From the IMG/VR virus record IMGVR_UViG_3300031658_000035, positions 1 through 36,437 of that record: a stretch of DNA of 36,437 nucleotides. One strand, written 5' to 3'. Below are positions 1 through 7,032 of this stretch, piece after piece. Both the position numbers and the translations under genes were made by a program. The first letter of the stretch is position 1, and every line of letters starts with the position of its first letter. Under the pieces are notes generated by a model. That model saw nothing but the letters and a program-made list of their open reading frames with translations, had not been told where the DNA came from and searched no databases. This stretch comes from a virus.

Positions 1-323
1 AGGCTGGCGTCGGTATAATCCTTCTCGTTAACCTGAAAATTCGCGTCTGCCAAGGTATTTTGGAACGCAGCATTTAACCGGCCAGATACACATAATGGCC
101 CCTCGTAATAAAGCAAGTACTGACCGTGCAGGTCGTGGTTTGCCCTGCCATCGAAGATACCGTCAGAGCGTATTGTATTGGAGGGGAGCGCAAGGCCATT
201 AGGGTTTATGTACTGGTCGGAGGTGATAACATCCGTAACAACAACGCCGATGCGCCGAGTTCCATAGACGCGCTCTAGGTCATGATCGACCCCTTGCCGG
301 TGAACTTGGTTAGTTGCTTTCCG
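1..323. repeat. Terminal redundancy, left copy (partner 36115-36437)
   Basis: Bases 1-323 match 36115-36437 with 9 substitutions and no indels (positions 128, 239, 282, 291, 294, 297, 303, 308 and 312). The overlap shows that the genome is circular or circularly permuted, with a unit of about 36,114 bp. Seven of the nine differences fall in the last 42 bases, and six of those seven are silent in the hub gene, so they look like natural allelic variation and not sequencing errors. Confidence 0.95.
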
Positions 324-407
324 TTCCTTCTGCCTGTTCATTGCCTGAAGGACGAACGAGACCGCTATCGAGATAGCCAGATTAATAAAAAACGTAGCTA
401 CAGCCAT
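1..407 (-). CDS. Tail hub / central tail-tip protein, N-terminal part (continues at 36114)
   Basis: This is the 5' part of the giant tail-tip gene that continues, across the point where the circle was opened, at 36114 and ends at 31755. The joined product is 1588 aa. The ATG at 407 lies 1 base after the stop of the preceding tail gene. The first ~25 residues are hydrophobic (FFINLAISIAVSFVL), which is common at the start of lambda gpJ-like and related hub proteins, and are followed by a basic stretch and then RVYGTRRIGV. Bases 1-323 duplicate 36115-36437, so this reading frame appears twice with small differences. The hub is expected at the tail tip, where it joins the tape measure and contacts the cell. 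I am confident of the joined gene; the exact hub fold is inferred. Confidence 0.85.
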   Translation of the reverse strand, partial: MAVATFFINLAISIAVSFVLQAMNRQKERKATNQVHRQGVDHDLERVYGTRRIGVVVTDVITSDQYINPNGLALPSNTIRSDGIFDGRANHDLHGQYLLYYEGPLCVSGRLNAAFQNTLADANFQVNEKDYTDAS

Positions 408-408
408 G

Positions 409-972
409 CTAAGTGCCCCACTCCAAAGTTACGTTATCGCTAACAGCGTCAGCCTTATCAAACGACGTGTCTGTACTGGAGTAGCGGGCAATACTGCCTC
501 GCGTTGTTCTGAGTTCGCGCAAGGTATCTAGCTTCCCGTAAGCGTTTGAGAATTCAATAATGACTTCGTTGGTATCACGAGAGCGCGATTTAATAATGCC
601 CTCGGTGTAGTACACGGTATCGGCGGCACTTGTGTATAAAACGCCTGCGGAATCAGCAAGATAGACGCGAGCGCGCACCGTAGCGCCATGATAGTCAGAC
701 CCCATCGCGGTAATGATATCGGTCGAGGAATAACCCGCTAGGCCCTCAGCTATAGAGATAGTCTGAACCTCTTGGGTGACATTGCCTGTCTTTGGGGGAA
801 CTTGAAGTTGGCTTAGTACGCTGGAAATATAGGCGTTTGAATTAGTGGTTATGTCAAAATGGTAGTCGGTCAGGTAGAGGGGGGTCGTCAACTCAAGATC
901 AATGAAATTGAACAGTTGGTAGTTGCCAGACCTAATAGCGTTCCACACAGTGCTGGAAAATAACGCAGCCAT
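409..972 (-). CDS. Tail-tip assembly protein (187 aa)
   Basis: A 187-aa protein that starts in a TAATG overlap with the stop of the upstream tail gene and ends 1 base before the hub gene. The opening (LFSSTVWNAIRSGNYQLFNFIDLEL) and the ending (DNVTLEWG) resemble tail proteins that sit just before the hub in siphophages, of the DUF2163/gpL-like kind. No enzymatic motif is visible. By position it should be a tail-tip component bridging the distal tail protein and the hub. The family assignment comes from position and general resemblance, not a defined motif. Confidence 0.6.
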   Translation of the reverse strand: MAALFSSTVWNAIRSGNYQLFNFIDLELTTPLYLTDYHFDITTNSNAYISSVLSQLQVPPKTGNVTQEVQTISIAEGLAGYSSTDIITAMGSDYHGATVRARVYLADSAGVLYTSAADTVYYTEGIIKSRSRDTNEVIIEFSNAYGKLDTLRELRTTRGSIARYSSTDTSFDKADAVSDNVTLEWGT

Positions 973-1601
973 TAAGAGATCGCCTCAAGAAGTTGGAAGG
1001 GGCCGAAGGTGGCAGTGATACCGCCGTCTATTCTGTGAAGTGTTCCGCCGAAATCGGGGTTTCTGAATTTCCCTAGAACACCATCGAAAGAGCCGCCTTT
1101 CCCATCAGTGCCGGAGTACTCAACGGTGTGAGATGTTGTCAGCGCCTGCCGTAAGGGCTTGGTTAGGGTGATAATGCCGGTTGTACCGGTTGATACAGCA
1201 TAGGAGCTAACCCGATAGACTTTGCTTTTGTTTGAGAATCGAATGTATTGCCCAGGTTTGGGAACATTGCCAGAAACGGCCATAGAAATACTAACCGTCA
1301 AGCCGCCAACAGCCGCCGCACCAGCAACAGAAACAACGCCTGTCAGCTCGGTAGGCATAAGGTTCTGCATTGGCATATCAAAGGTAGGATTAGTCGCTAG
1401 GAATACATCGAGGGAGGCAAATTCATCGCCGTTTGAAATAATATTAAGAGGCCAGATTGAGAACCCAAAAGACCATCGAGAACCGCCCCGGCGCACAATG
1501 GCGTTCGTGTGGTTCGCGGTATCCAGATAATCGGTGACCTCATCTTCATTGAGTGCATAGGGCGTCATGATCTGGGATATGAATATTGGAAGGGTGGCCA
1601 T
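972..1601 (-). CDS. Distal tail / minor tail protein (209 aa)
   Basis: I choose the ATG at 1601 because AAGGAG sits 4 bases upstream of it; the frame is open to 1625 but that extension would run over the preceding gene. The protein (MATLPIFISQIM...) is rich in beta-strand-type sequence, contains RGGSRWSFGFSIWPL near residues 40-55 and a Gly/Ala/Val-rich middle, and ends GGITATFGPFQLLEAIS. Order (tape measure, this gene, 187-aa protein, hub) suggests a distal tail or minor tail protein. No catalytic motif is seen. Confidence 0.6.
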   Translation of the reverse strand: MATLPIFISQIMTPYALNEDEVTDYLDTANHTNAIVRRGGSRWSFGFSIWPLNIISNGDEFASLDVFLATNPTFDMPMQNLMPTELTGVVSVAGAAAVGGLTVSISMAVSGNVPKPGQYIRFSNKSKVYRVSSYAVSTGTTGIITLTKPLRQALTTSHTVEYSGTDGKGGSFDGVLGKFRNPDFGGTLHRIDGGITATFGPFQLLEAIS

Positions 1602-1609
1602 GTTTCTCC

Positions 1610-2116
1610 TTAAAGACCCCAGCAACTGACGCTTTTAGCGACAACATTTGGGCAGTAGTCGAAGCTATAAAGCTGGATGTTGGTATTAATATATTTTTGG
1701 GCGCGCTCTGAATCGAACGCAATCCCTAAGTATTTGTGTATTTCTTCTAGCCGGTGATCGATCTCATCAAAGCCAACCCTCAAGCCTTGTAGTTTGTTCA
1801 GTGCTGACGCGCATCTAGCCAGCCCGCCAGCGGGAATATTCTGTTTCTTGAGGCTCTGCACCACATCTTTAATGGGTCTCTCTATGATCAATACAGGAGC
1901 TTCTGGGTATCGCTCTGTAAAGCGCGTTATGTAAAGCGCGCAGTCGCTATTGCCGATGGCGCTGTACTCGCCTCGCTCCATCCGGTCGTAGAAGTCTTTC
2001 GGGGTTACGCATCCATACATAGCTTCGTGCCAACAATGTACGCTTTTATGCGTCAGGTATTCGGAGAACCACAATGTCCGGCTACGGGGTAACCCAGTAA
2101 TAAAGAATTGCTCCAA
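1610..2116 (-). CDS. Sulfotransferase-like P-loop protein, copy 1 (168 aa)
   Basis: The protein opens with FITGLPRSRTLWF, the pattern of the 5'-phosphosulfate (PAPS) binding loop of sulfotransferases, followed by a conserved HE pair (WHEA) where the family often has its catalytic base region. Around residues 85-105, APVLIIERPIKDVVQSL fits the R-x-x-x...S pattern that binds the 3'-phosphate. At 168 aa it is shorter than most cellular enzymes (250-300 aa). It starts with TTG in TAATTG, directly after the tape measure stop, and overlaps the next frame by only a few bases, so it is made with tail proteins. A paralogue lies at 17126-17668. The substrate is unknown, and a structural, non-enzymatic role is possible. 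Confidence 0.6.
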   Translation of the reverse strand: MEQFFITGLPRSRTLWFSEYLTHKSVHCWHEAMYGCVTPKDFYDRMERGEYSAIGNSDCALYITRFTERYPEAPVLIIERPIKDVVQSLKKQNIPAGGLARCASALNKLQGLRVGFDEIDHRLEEIHKYLGIAFDSERAQKYINTNIQLYSFDYCPNVVAKSVSCWGL

Positions 2117-4204
2117 TTACGCCGCTTTAAATACTGGCTGACCGCCGTTCTGGATGTTGGAACCGTTGAGCGTGTTCTGTAGCATGCCCGTTTGTATCAT
2201 CTTGCGAATTGACCGCTGTGAGCGCTCGTCAAATCCACCCTCTAGGGCAAATGTTACGTTCCCGCCACCTCCGCCCATCAGTGCATCGCGATCCTTGGAG
2301 CGGTTTGGAATAATGATCTCTCCAGGCTCAAGTAGTGCGCGGATTTTGTCGCCTGTTCCTGTACCTGGGACAACAATACCGCCAGCCTTCGCTTTGTGGA
2401 GAACGGGGCCGCTACCACCTCCCGTGCCACCTCCCGCTCCACCTCCCGCACCACCTACCGCGCCACCAGCCGCAGCACCAAACAGGCCCGCTATCATCGC
2501 GCCGAACCCGCCACCGCCATCGCCGGAATTCATGCTGGAAAGTATTTTCCCAAACTCAACAACCAGAGAATTCACAGCCTTGAATGTGTTGATAAAGGCG
2601 TCCAGTGCTGCCAGTGCACTATTCCCCGTGATACTGGCAAGCTGCCCTATAGCTGAAGCTGCACTGTTACCGGCTGCGCTTAGATCAATGTTGGATTGAG
2701 TCACCTTCTCGTTGGCCTTTCCTGCGCCCTCTTCGAGGCTGTCAGCAACAATCCTGAACTTTTGAGCCGATGCCGTTATTTCCGCGAAGAAATCAGCAAT
2801 TGCGTTCCCACTTCCCGACTCACCAGCATCTCCGCCGACACCAGTAAACACATCGCCTTTGCCCTTGAATTTACCTTCTAGGTTTGATTTTGGTAGCTCA
2901 ATGGGCTTTTCTGGAAGCGCTGGAACACGAGTGGAAAAGTATCTGAGCTTGTCGAGTAATGCGTTAACAGCCCCTATTACTTTGTTCATAATGAAGGCGA
3001 AATTAGTGCCCATAATTTCCAGAAGTCCGGCCAGAGAATTGATTATTGTATCGGCGAAACGCAAACCGAATCTTGTAAAGTCAATCCCGTCTAATGCGCC
3101 CTTTACATTATTAAATATGGTTACTCCGAAGCCTATGGCTGCATCACGAAGGGAAGCAACCAACCCTGATAAATCACCTACCTTGATATTCGCGAAGAAC
3201 CCGATAAACCCACGCAGGACTGTACCGATAGCGGTTCCAAGGTTTTTAGCTAAACCGCCGAAGTCGATAGAAGAAAAGAAGCCGATAGCCGCAGCTATAC
3301 CACTTTTCGCGCCTTTGATAATTCCGTCAGCCAAGGCGAGTCCGACACTGCCGCCGCCCTTCAGGGTTTTAGTAAACGTATCTAGCCCTGCTTTGGCCTT
3401 ATTGATACCGCCTCGAATCCCGCCAAGCGCACCTGTTGTCTTGTCTATCTGCGCGGAAGCCAGAGCAAAGGAGATGCCGAAGCCCGCCCTAATCTCTCCC
3501 AGCGTTGGCGCTATACGAGAGCTTTCCTCCCTCAGTATTTCTAACTGGCTGTTCAGTGCTGGGATAACAACAGAGGATATTAATTGTCCACTGTTGGCCA
3601 TCTTGCGGAGTTCGCCGGTGGTTACTCCAAGCCCTTTAGCAAGAGCAATGGCTACCCGTGGGGTTTGCTCCATGACTGATCTAAATTCTTCGCCGCGCAA
3701 CTCGCCAGAGGCCAGTGCCTGGGAAAGCTGTATAGCTGCTGCGGAGGCCTCAGTGGTAGACGCCGATGTAATACGCGCACCGGCGGCAAACGCCTCCACA
3801 AAGTTAGCAAGGTCTTTCTGGCTAGTACCTAAGTCCTTGGTGGATATTTGCAGGCGTGAATAGAGCTTGCCGAGTGCATCAAGGGACTGGAATTGGTCTT
3901 TGGAAACGCGCACAACATCGCGCATTCGGCTTGCTGCCTCGGTGGAGTTGTCAGAGAAAGCAGATATTCGGTTGCTTAAAGCTGTGACATTATCAGCCGC
4001 CGCTATACCTTTGCTTGCGCTTACGATACTACCGATAGCCACCGCAGCCAGTCCCGCCGCTTTTGCAATACCTCGATAGGCTGTGTTCGATACTCTGCCA
4101 GCCCTCTGGCTTGACGTACCCGTGCCACTGATATTCCGGTTAAGTTGCTTAATCTTCCGGTTAGCGTTGCGGGTATTCGCCTGAAATGGAACCTTAATAG
4201 TCAT
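2117..4204 (-). CDS. Tape measure protein (695 aa)
   Basis: This long tail gene lies between the chaperone/neck genes and the tail-tip genes. It has the tape-measure N-terminal pattern LSQALASGELRGEEFRSV followed by MEQTPRVAIALAKGLGV at about residues 160-200. Hydrophobic, Gly/Ala-rich stretches fill the middle (residues ~290-420), and a Gly-rich run of GGG-x repeats occurs near residues 575-600. The product sets tail length and passes through the tail tube; 695 residues at roughly 1.5 angstrom each would give a tail near 100 nm. The ATG at 4204 immediately follows the stop of the neck-like gene. Confidence 0.93.
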   Translation of the reverse strand: MTIKVPFQANTRNANRKIKQLNRNISGTGTSSQRAGRVSNTAYRGIAKAAGLAAVAIGSIVSASKGIAAADNVTALSNRISAFSDNSTEAASRMRDVVRVSKDQFQSLDALGKLYSRLQISTKDLGTSQKDLANFVEAFAAGARITSASTTEASAAAIQLSQALASGELRGEEFRSVMEQTPRVAIALAKGLGVTTGELRKMANSGQLISSVVIPALNSQLEILREESSRIAPTLGEIRAGFGISFALASAQIDKTTGALGGIRGGINKAKAGLDTFTKTLKGGGSVGLALADGIIKGAKSGIAAAIGFFSSIDFGGLAKNLGTAIGTVLRGFIGFFANIKVGDLSGLVASLRDAAIGFGVTIFNNVKGALDGIDFTRFGLRFADTIINSLAGLLEIMGTNFAFIMNKVIGAVNALLDKLRYFSTRVPALPEKPIELPKSNLEGKFKGKGDVFTGVGGDAGESGSGNAIADFFAEITASAQKFRIVADSLEEGAGKANEKVTQSNIDLSAAGNSAASAIGQLASITGNSALAALDAFINTFKAVNSLVVEFGKILSSMNSGDGGGGFGAMIAGLFGAAAGGAVGGAGGGAGGGTGGGSGPVLHKAKAGGIVVPGTGTGDKIRALLEPGEIIIPNRSKDRDALMGGGGGNVTFALEGGFDERSQRSIRKMIQTGMLQNTLNGSNIQNGGQPVFKAA
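2413..2475 (-). repeat. Gly-rich minisatellite inside the tape measure gene
   Basis: On the plus strand the sequence is built of imperfect ccacctcccg/ccacct units about 12 bases long. On the minus strand they encode runs of Gly-Gly-Gly-x near the C-terminal third of the tape measure. It probably acts as a flexible linker and could vary in copy number among relatives. Confidence 0.7.
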
Positions 4205-4591
4205 TTATTCACCCTCAAAAGTTCCTTTTAGTCCTAGCCGATTAAGCGTTGGCCTCACAACACCTTGAGGAGCCTGCCTGCTACTGCCTTTTTCCAAATC
4301 ACTAGCATATGGGACGTTGTTATTCAGCCAAACTTTCCCACTAAATCCAGAATCAGAAAGGCTGGGGGTCTCAGGGCTGGCTGGGAAAGGCTCGACAGGA
4401 AAAGGCTCGCGGTTTGTGTTGTCATAATCTACAACCCAGTTCGCCCTGTAGCGACCTGTTCGCACCGGGGCAACCGAAGTCACACCGTTAAGTACCTCAA
4501 TCACTGCCTTGCTCACACCCAAACGTTCCCGCTCCAGCATCTCCTGCGCTATCCGCTTCTGTGTCGCCCGTATCCCCGTCACTCTCAGCAT
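4205..4591 (-). CDS. HK97 gp10-like neck/tail-completion protein (128 aa)
   Basis: The protein contains SVAPVRTGRYRANWVVDYD and, later, VWLNNNVPYASDLEKGSSRQAPQGVVRPTL. These are the marks of the HK97 gp10-like family (a VPVDTGxLR-type segment, then N..xYAxxLExG and a terminal ...PxG...). Such proteins act at the head-tail joint or in tail completion. Here the gene lies between the tail chaperones and the tape measure and not beside the connector genes. Its first 95 bases overlap the 3' end of the T-frame in another frame. No clear ribosome binding site precedes the ATG at 4591, so translation may depend on the upstream T-frame; an internal ATG at 4540 is possible. Confidence 0.65.
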   Translation of the reverse strand: MLRVTGIRATQKRIAQEMLERERLGVSKAVIEVLNGVTSVAPVRTGRYRANWVVDYDNTNREPFPVEPFPASPETPSLSDSGFSGKVWLNNNVPYASDLEKGSSRQAPQGVVRPTLNRLGLKGTFEGE

Positions 4592-5197
4592 TAGTATTTA
4601 GCCAGTTAATCAAGCGTTGTTGGTTGGTCTTGTCTGTTGATTCCTTTGACAGACGCGCATAGACGCTGCTGAACTCTGCCATTTTGAAGGGGCTAGATTT
4701 CTTTTTAGCATCACGATTAGCGTTTGCAAGAATCGTAGTATTTGCGGCCACAGCAACTTCTGTGCGCCAGCCTGGGGGAAACTTGGAGGCATACTCCACA
4801 AGAATCTGAAGCTCTATTAATGGGAGAGCAAGCATCTCTGTCGGTGTTCTGCCCCCAAAGATTTCACCGGCTGTGCACAGTAGCTCGATCTCCGGTGTTA
4901 GTTTCCCTCTGGGGCTTCCTCACCTTCAGGGGCTGCGAGGTTGTTGTATTCGAGAACCTTGTTACTAAGCTCTGTCATATGCTGGATGGGAAGCGCCAAG
5001 ATTTCCTCATCTTTGATATCTTCCTCCAGCACAACGCCCGCACGAATAGCCGCGACCATTTGGTCGCTAGCATCCTCGATACCATCCATCGCCAACCCCT
5101 CAGAGGCCTTGATCTTTTTGAGCGAGAATTTCTCCCCGCCGATCTCAACCTCTTTGAAGTCTTCCGATAACGCTTTTAATGAGTCTCTAAAACCCAT
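4497..5197 (-). CDS. Tail assembly chaperone GT fusion made by -1 frameshift
   Basis: The G frame (5197-4898) ends with GGA AAC TAA. If the ribosome slips -1 on G-GGA-AAC (4907-4901), translation continues as LTPEIELLCTAGEIFGG... into a frame open to 4497. The T part is about 134 aa, starts with a helix-rich segment (MLALPLIELQILVEYASKFPPGW) and ends with an acidic Asp/Gly/Ala tail. This is the organisation of lambda G/GT: the fusion recruits major tail protein, while G coats the tape measure. The T frame is in the correct -1 register and has no stop between the slip site and 4497. Confidence 0.82.
4898..5197 (-). CDS. Tail assembly chaperone G (99 aa)
   Basis: A small, acidic, helix-rich protein lies between the major tail protein and the tape measure, the standard place for chaperone G. 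It opens MGFRDSLKALSEDFKEVEIGGEKFSLKKI and ends in a charged EGEEAPEGN tail. The ATG overlaps the upstream stop in TAATG. The last two sense codons are part of the slippery heptamer that gives the GT fusion. Confidence 0.82.
   Translation of the reverse strand: MGFRDSLKALSEDFKEVEIGGEKFSLKKIKASEGLAMDGIEDASDQMVAAIRAGVVLEEDIKDEEILALPIQHMTELSNKVLEYNNLAAPEGEEAPEGN
4901..4907 (-). other. Programmed -1 ribosomal slippage site GGGAAAC
   Basis: The plus strand reads gtttccc, so the message reads G-GGA-AAC just before the G-frame TAA (4900-4898). It matches the X-XXY-YYZ rule exactly, in the right register, and the -1 frame stays open for about 134 codons. No separate start with a good ribosome binding site is needed for the T part. 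A downstream stimulatory RNA structure was not modelled. Confidence 0.85.
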
Positions 5198-5760
5198 TAG
5201 GAGAACCCAACAGCAGATGGAGTATCAAATACAATTGCCGTTCCAAGGGGGCCGTTTGGCAATGCTTCAGGCGCGAAAACCACTGTTGCTATAGTCTGGT
5301 CATCAACAGAAAAACCAAACTTAAAGGACGCTACTTTTGCGGTGAATGTATAGGCGGATACATTAGCGGCACCCGGAGATTGCTTACCCTCTAATACCAC
5401 TTGAATAACCTGCCCTGGAGTAAAAATCTGCGTACTAGTCGCGTTGCTTTCAGTGACCGTGCATGTAGTTTGCCCGTCCGTCTGAAGCATTCCATTTAGG
5501 TGTGAAAGGGTCTGAGCCATAACATCTCCAGGCTTGAGATTAATTTCAAACTCAAAATCTACTAGTTCGCCCTGCCCTACCCCTGAGCCTGCTGTTGCTT
5601 TATTAAAGCCGGGAATGCTAAATCGGGCTGCCTCATTGCCAATTTCAGGGGTTCCGCGAAGCCCTGGAACATCCAAGTAAATAGGTGTGCCTACACCCGC
5701 TGTGCCTTTGATGCCAAGCTGGGTATAAATCGCAGCACCATATTCATTTAATAACGCCAT
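5197..5760 (-). CDS. Major tail tube protein (187 aa)
   Basis: The 187-aa product lies between the tail terminator and the chaperones, the canonical position of the tail tube subunit. It opens MALLNEYGAAIYTQLG. The interior has beta-rich segments such as LVDFEFEINLKPGDV and AYTFTAKVASFKFGFSVDD, typical of tube proteins. It should assemble as stacked hexamers around the tape measure. The stop overlaps the G start codon (TAATG). Assignment rests on position, size and beta-rich composition. Confidence 0.8.
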   Translation of the reverse strand: MALLNEYGAAIYTQLGIKGTAGVGTPIYLDVPGLRGTPEIGNEAARFSIPGFNKATAGSGVGQGELVDFEFEINLKPGDVMAQTLSHLNGMLQTDGQTTCTVTESNATSTQIFTPGQVIQVVLEGKQSPGAANVSAYTFTAKVASFKFGFSVDDQTIATVVFAPEALPNGPLGTAIVFDTPSAVGFS

Positions 5761-5773
5761 TTCGACATCCTCA

Positions 5774-6175
5774 CTAGTTGATTAAATAGCCCACTGTGTA
5801 GACAGACTGTATATATTGGCTTTCCGTTTCGGGAGCACTGCCCCCGCGAATCGGTTCGCCAAACTGGTACGACTGAATGCCCAACTCGATAAGAGTATCC
5901 AAGGCATCGCAGTACGAATTCACTAATTTTGCGCCTGTACCTTTTGCGGTATAGACCTGTACAAATATGGTTCCTGAATGCTCGAATTGAGTACCGAACC
6001 CCAGTCGCTCTTTTGTTAACCCGCGCAGGCTAACCCTGATAAAAGGCTGGTGTGTGGCCTTCTGACCATCACTCAACACTGGCACGTTATCGAACCCCAT
6101 AGGGCTTGCTGTGTAGTTGGCCAGAAAGTGAGCCTCTACAGTCTCCATCTGTTGCTGGTAGTCGGAAACGGCCAC
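5774..6175 (-). CDS. Tail terminator protein, gpU-like (133 aa)
   Basis: The size and the place just before the major tail protein fit a tail terminator. The segments QPFIRVSLRGLTKERLGFGTQFEHSGTIFVQVYTAKGTG and DALDTLIELGIQSYQFGEP follow the DUF4128/gpU-type pattern of a beta-alpha-beta protein with a short N-terminal helix. Terminators cap the growing tube and stop polymerisation. Its ATG at 6175 coincides with the end of the short upstream gene. Confidence 0.75.
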   Translation of the reverse strand: MAVSDYQQQMETVEAHFLANYTASPMGFDNVPVLSDGQKATHQPFIRVSLRGLTKERLGFGTQFEHSGTIFVQVYTAKGTGAKLVNSYCDALDTLIELGIQSYQFGEPIRGGSAPETESQYIQSVYTVGYLIN

Positions 6176-6309
6176 TATTTATCAGACTTCTTTTTTGCTA
6201 TTTGGTGGGTAACACCATCAAAGGTGAACTGGGTTTTCCCCTGAGCTTTGTACATCGCTCGGTGATACTCCAACCATTCCGCTTTCGTTTCGGGCTTCTT
6301 GTCAGTCAT
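6175..6309 (-). CDS. Small conserved-context protein (44 aa)
   Basis: I place the start at 6309 because CCGGAG is followed by AAAAC and ATG; a longer reading would run back through the terminator hairpin at 6325-6349. The product (MTDKKPETKAEWLEYHRAMYKAQGKT...) is charged, without a signal or membrane segment, and ends KKKSDK. It lies between the moron terminator and the tail terminator gene. The function is unknown. Confidence 0.6.
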   Translation of the reverse strand: MTDKKPETKAEWLEYHRAMYKAQGKTQFTFDGVTHQIAKKKSDK

Positions 6310-6324
6310 GTTTTCTCCGGGCAT

Positions 6325-6349
6325 AAAAAAACCCGCACTTGGCGGGCTT
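6325..6349 (-). terminator. Intrinsic terminator closing the two-gene moron
   Basis: The minus strand reads AAGCCCGC-CAAGT-GCGGGTTTTTTT: an 8-bp stem with one G-U pair, a 5-base loop and a run of seven T. It lies just after the 119-aa gene ends at 6370. Late transcription must pass it to reach the tail genes, which fits a Q-modified polymerase. Confidence 0.85.
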
Positions 6350-6369
6350 ATAAACAATGTTTAATTTCG

Positions 6370-6729
6370 TTATAACCAGTAATCAGGGTCGAACTCTGGC
6401 GGTAATTTCAAGAACGCGGCGCTGTCTTCGCTATCCTTGCAAACCTTTTCCCTGTCTTGGGCATCTAAGGACAATAAATCAGCTAAATCTTGCCTCTGTA
6501 CTGTCGCCAAAAACGGCCCCAGAGAGATAATTACTGCCGGCGTGTCGTCGCCTATCTCTGGAACGTGGATCATAAACTTAGCATCATCTAACAGCGCTTG
6601 AAATGCAGTGGCTGCGCCCTCCGCTAGCAGCTCATTTAATGCTGGGCCTATTCTGTCTGAGTGCGCAAAGTTCCAACCCTGCTCGAAGTATTTTGAGAGT
6701 TTTTCTATTCCTTCTGGATTTAGAGCCAT
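6370..6729 (-). CDS. Uncharacterised moron protein (119 aa)
   Basis: The ATG at 6729 is preceded by AAGGTGATAGTT, a usable ribosome binding site. The protein is acidic and soluble (MALNPEGIEKLSKYFEQGWNFAHSDRIGPALNELL...), ends PPEFDPDYWL, and shows no motif I recognise. It forms a two-gene unit with the upstream HTH gene and is bounded downstream by a strong terminator. That is the arrangement of a moron placed inside a late operon. Such cargo is often accessory or anti-defence, but nothing in this sequence proves that. Confidence 0.6.
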   Translation of the reverse strand: MALNPEGIEKLSKYFEQGWNFAHSDRIGPALNELLAEGAATAFQALLDDAKFMIHVPEIGDDTPAVIISLGPFLATVQRQDLADLLSLDAQDREKVCKDSEDSAAFLKLPPEFDPDYWL

Positions 6730-6734
6730 AACTA

Positions 6735-6929
6735 TCACCTTATATTAGCTAAACCAGATTCATAGTTCTCTACAGCCGCTAAAGACCATCTTACGGTGTT
6801 ATCTCCAAGCCTAACCGGTCTAGGTATTCTTCCCGCTCGTTTCCACCTGTGAATAGAGTCACGACAGACACCATAGCGATCAGCTAAATCCAAATCCGTA
6901 AGAAATAGTTTTTGTTTTTCATTTTCCAT
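6735..6929 (-). CDS. AlpA/MerR-like helix-turn-helix protein (64 aa)
   Basis: The sequence LTDLDLADRYGVCRDSIHRWKRAGRIPRPVRLGDNTVRWSLAAVENYESG has the order seen in AlpA-family and excisionase-type DNA-binding proteins: a HTH, an x-RxPxP-x turn, then RW...V..Y. The ATG at 6929 is chosen over the ATG at 6941 because GGTGG lies about 6 bases upstream. It is the first gene of the two-gene moron, and its leader (GGTGGTAGTTATGG) nearly repeats that of the next gene (GGTGATAGTTATGG). It probably regulates its own unit. Confidence 0.7.
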   Translation of the reverse strand: MENEKQKLFLTDLDLADRYGVCRDSIHRWKRAGRIPRPVRLGDNTVRWSLAAVENYESGLANIR

Positions 6930-6941
6930 AACTACCACCAT

Positions 6942-7032
6942 ATAGTTGTACCGATTTAAAATAAGTGTGCGGAGGCTGGTCGGTTTCCAGTTTTCGGGGG
7001 CTACCCTATCCGCACTATTTAATTATAGCTGA
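6942..7032 (-). promoter_or_regulatory. Gap upstream of the moron: possible promoter and inverted repeat
   Basis: The minus strand has TATAAT at 7027-7022, but no good -35 hexamer at the right distance. A 7-bp inverted repeat, gtgcgga at 6967-6973 and tccgcac at 7009-7015, spans the space between it and the HTH gene. This could be a control region for the moron; evidence for an active promoter is weak. Confidence 0.3.

Noticed and set aside
1-323. True direct terminal repeats as in T7-type phages
   Set aside because: The copies differ at nine positions and break a gene in the middle; a circular map with a variant overlap explains them better.
2154-2699. Pro-rich plus-strand frame opposite the Gly-rich part of the tape measure
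   Set aside because: The Pro run is the antisense reading of GGG-x codons; no independent coding evidence.
2859-3863. A 334-codon plus-strand frame opposite the tape measure gene
   Set aside because: It lies antisense to a well-supported tape measure gene, is Pro/Ser-rich as expected of a mirror frame, has no ribosome binding site and no recognisable domain.
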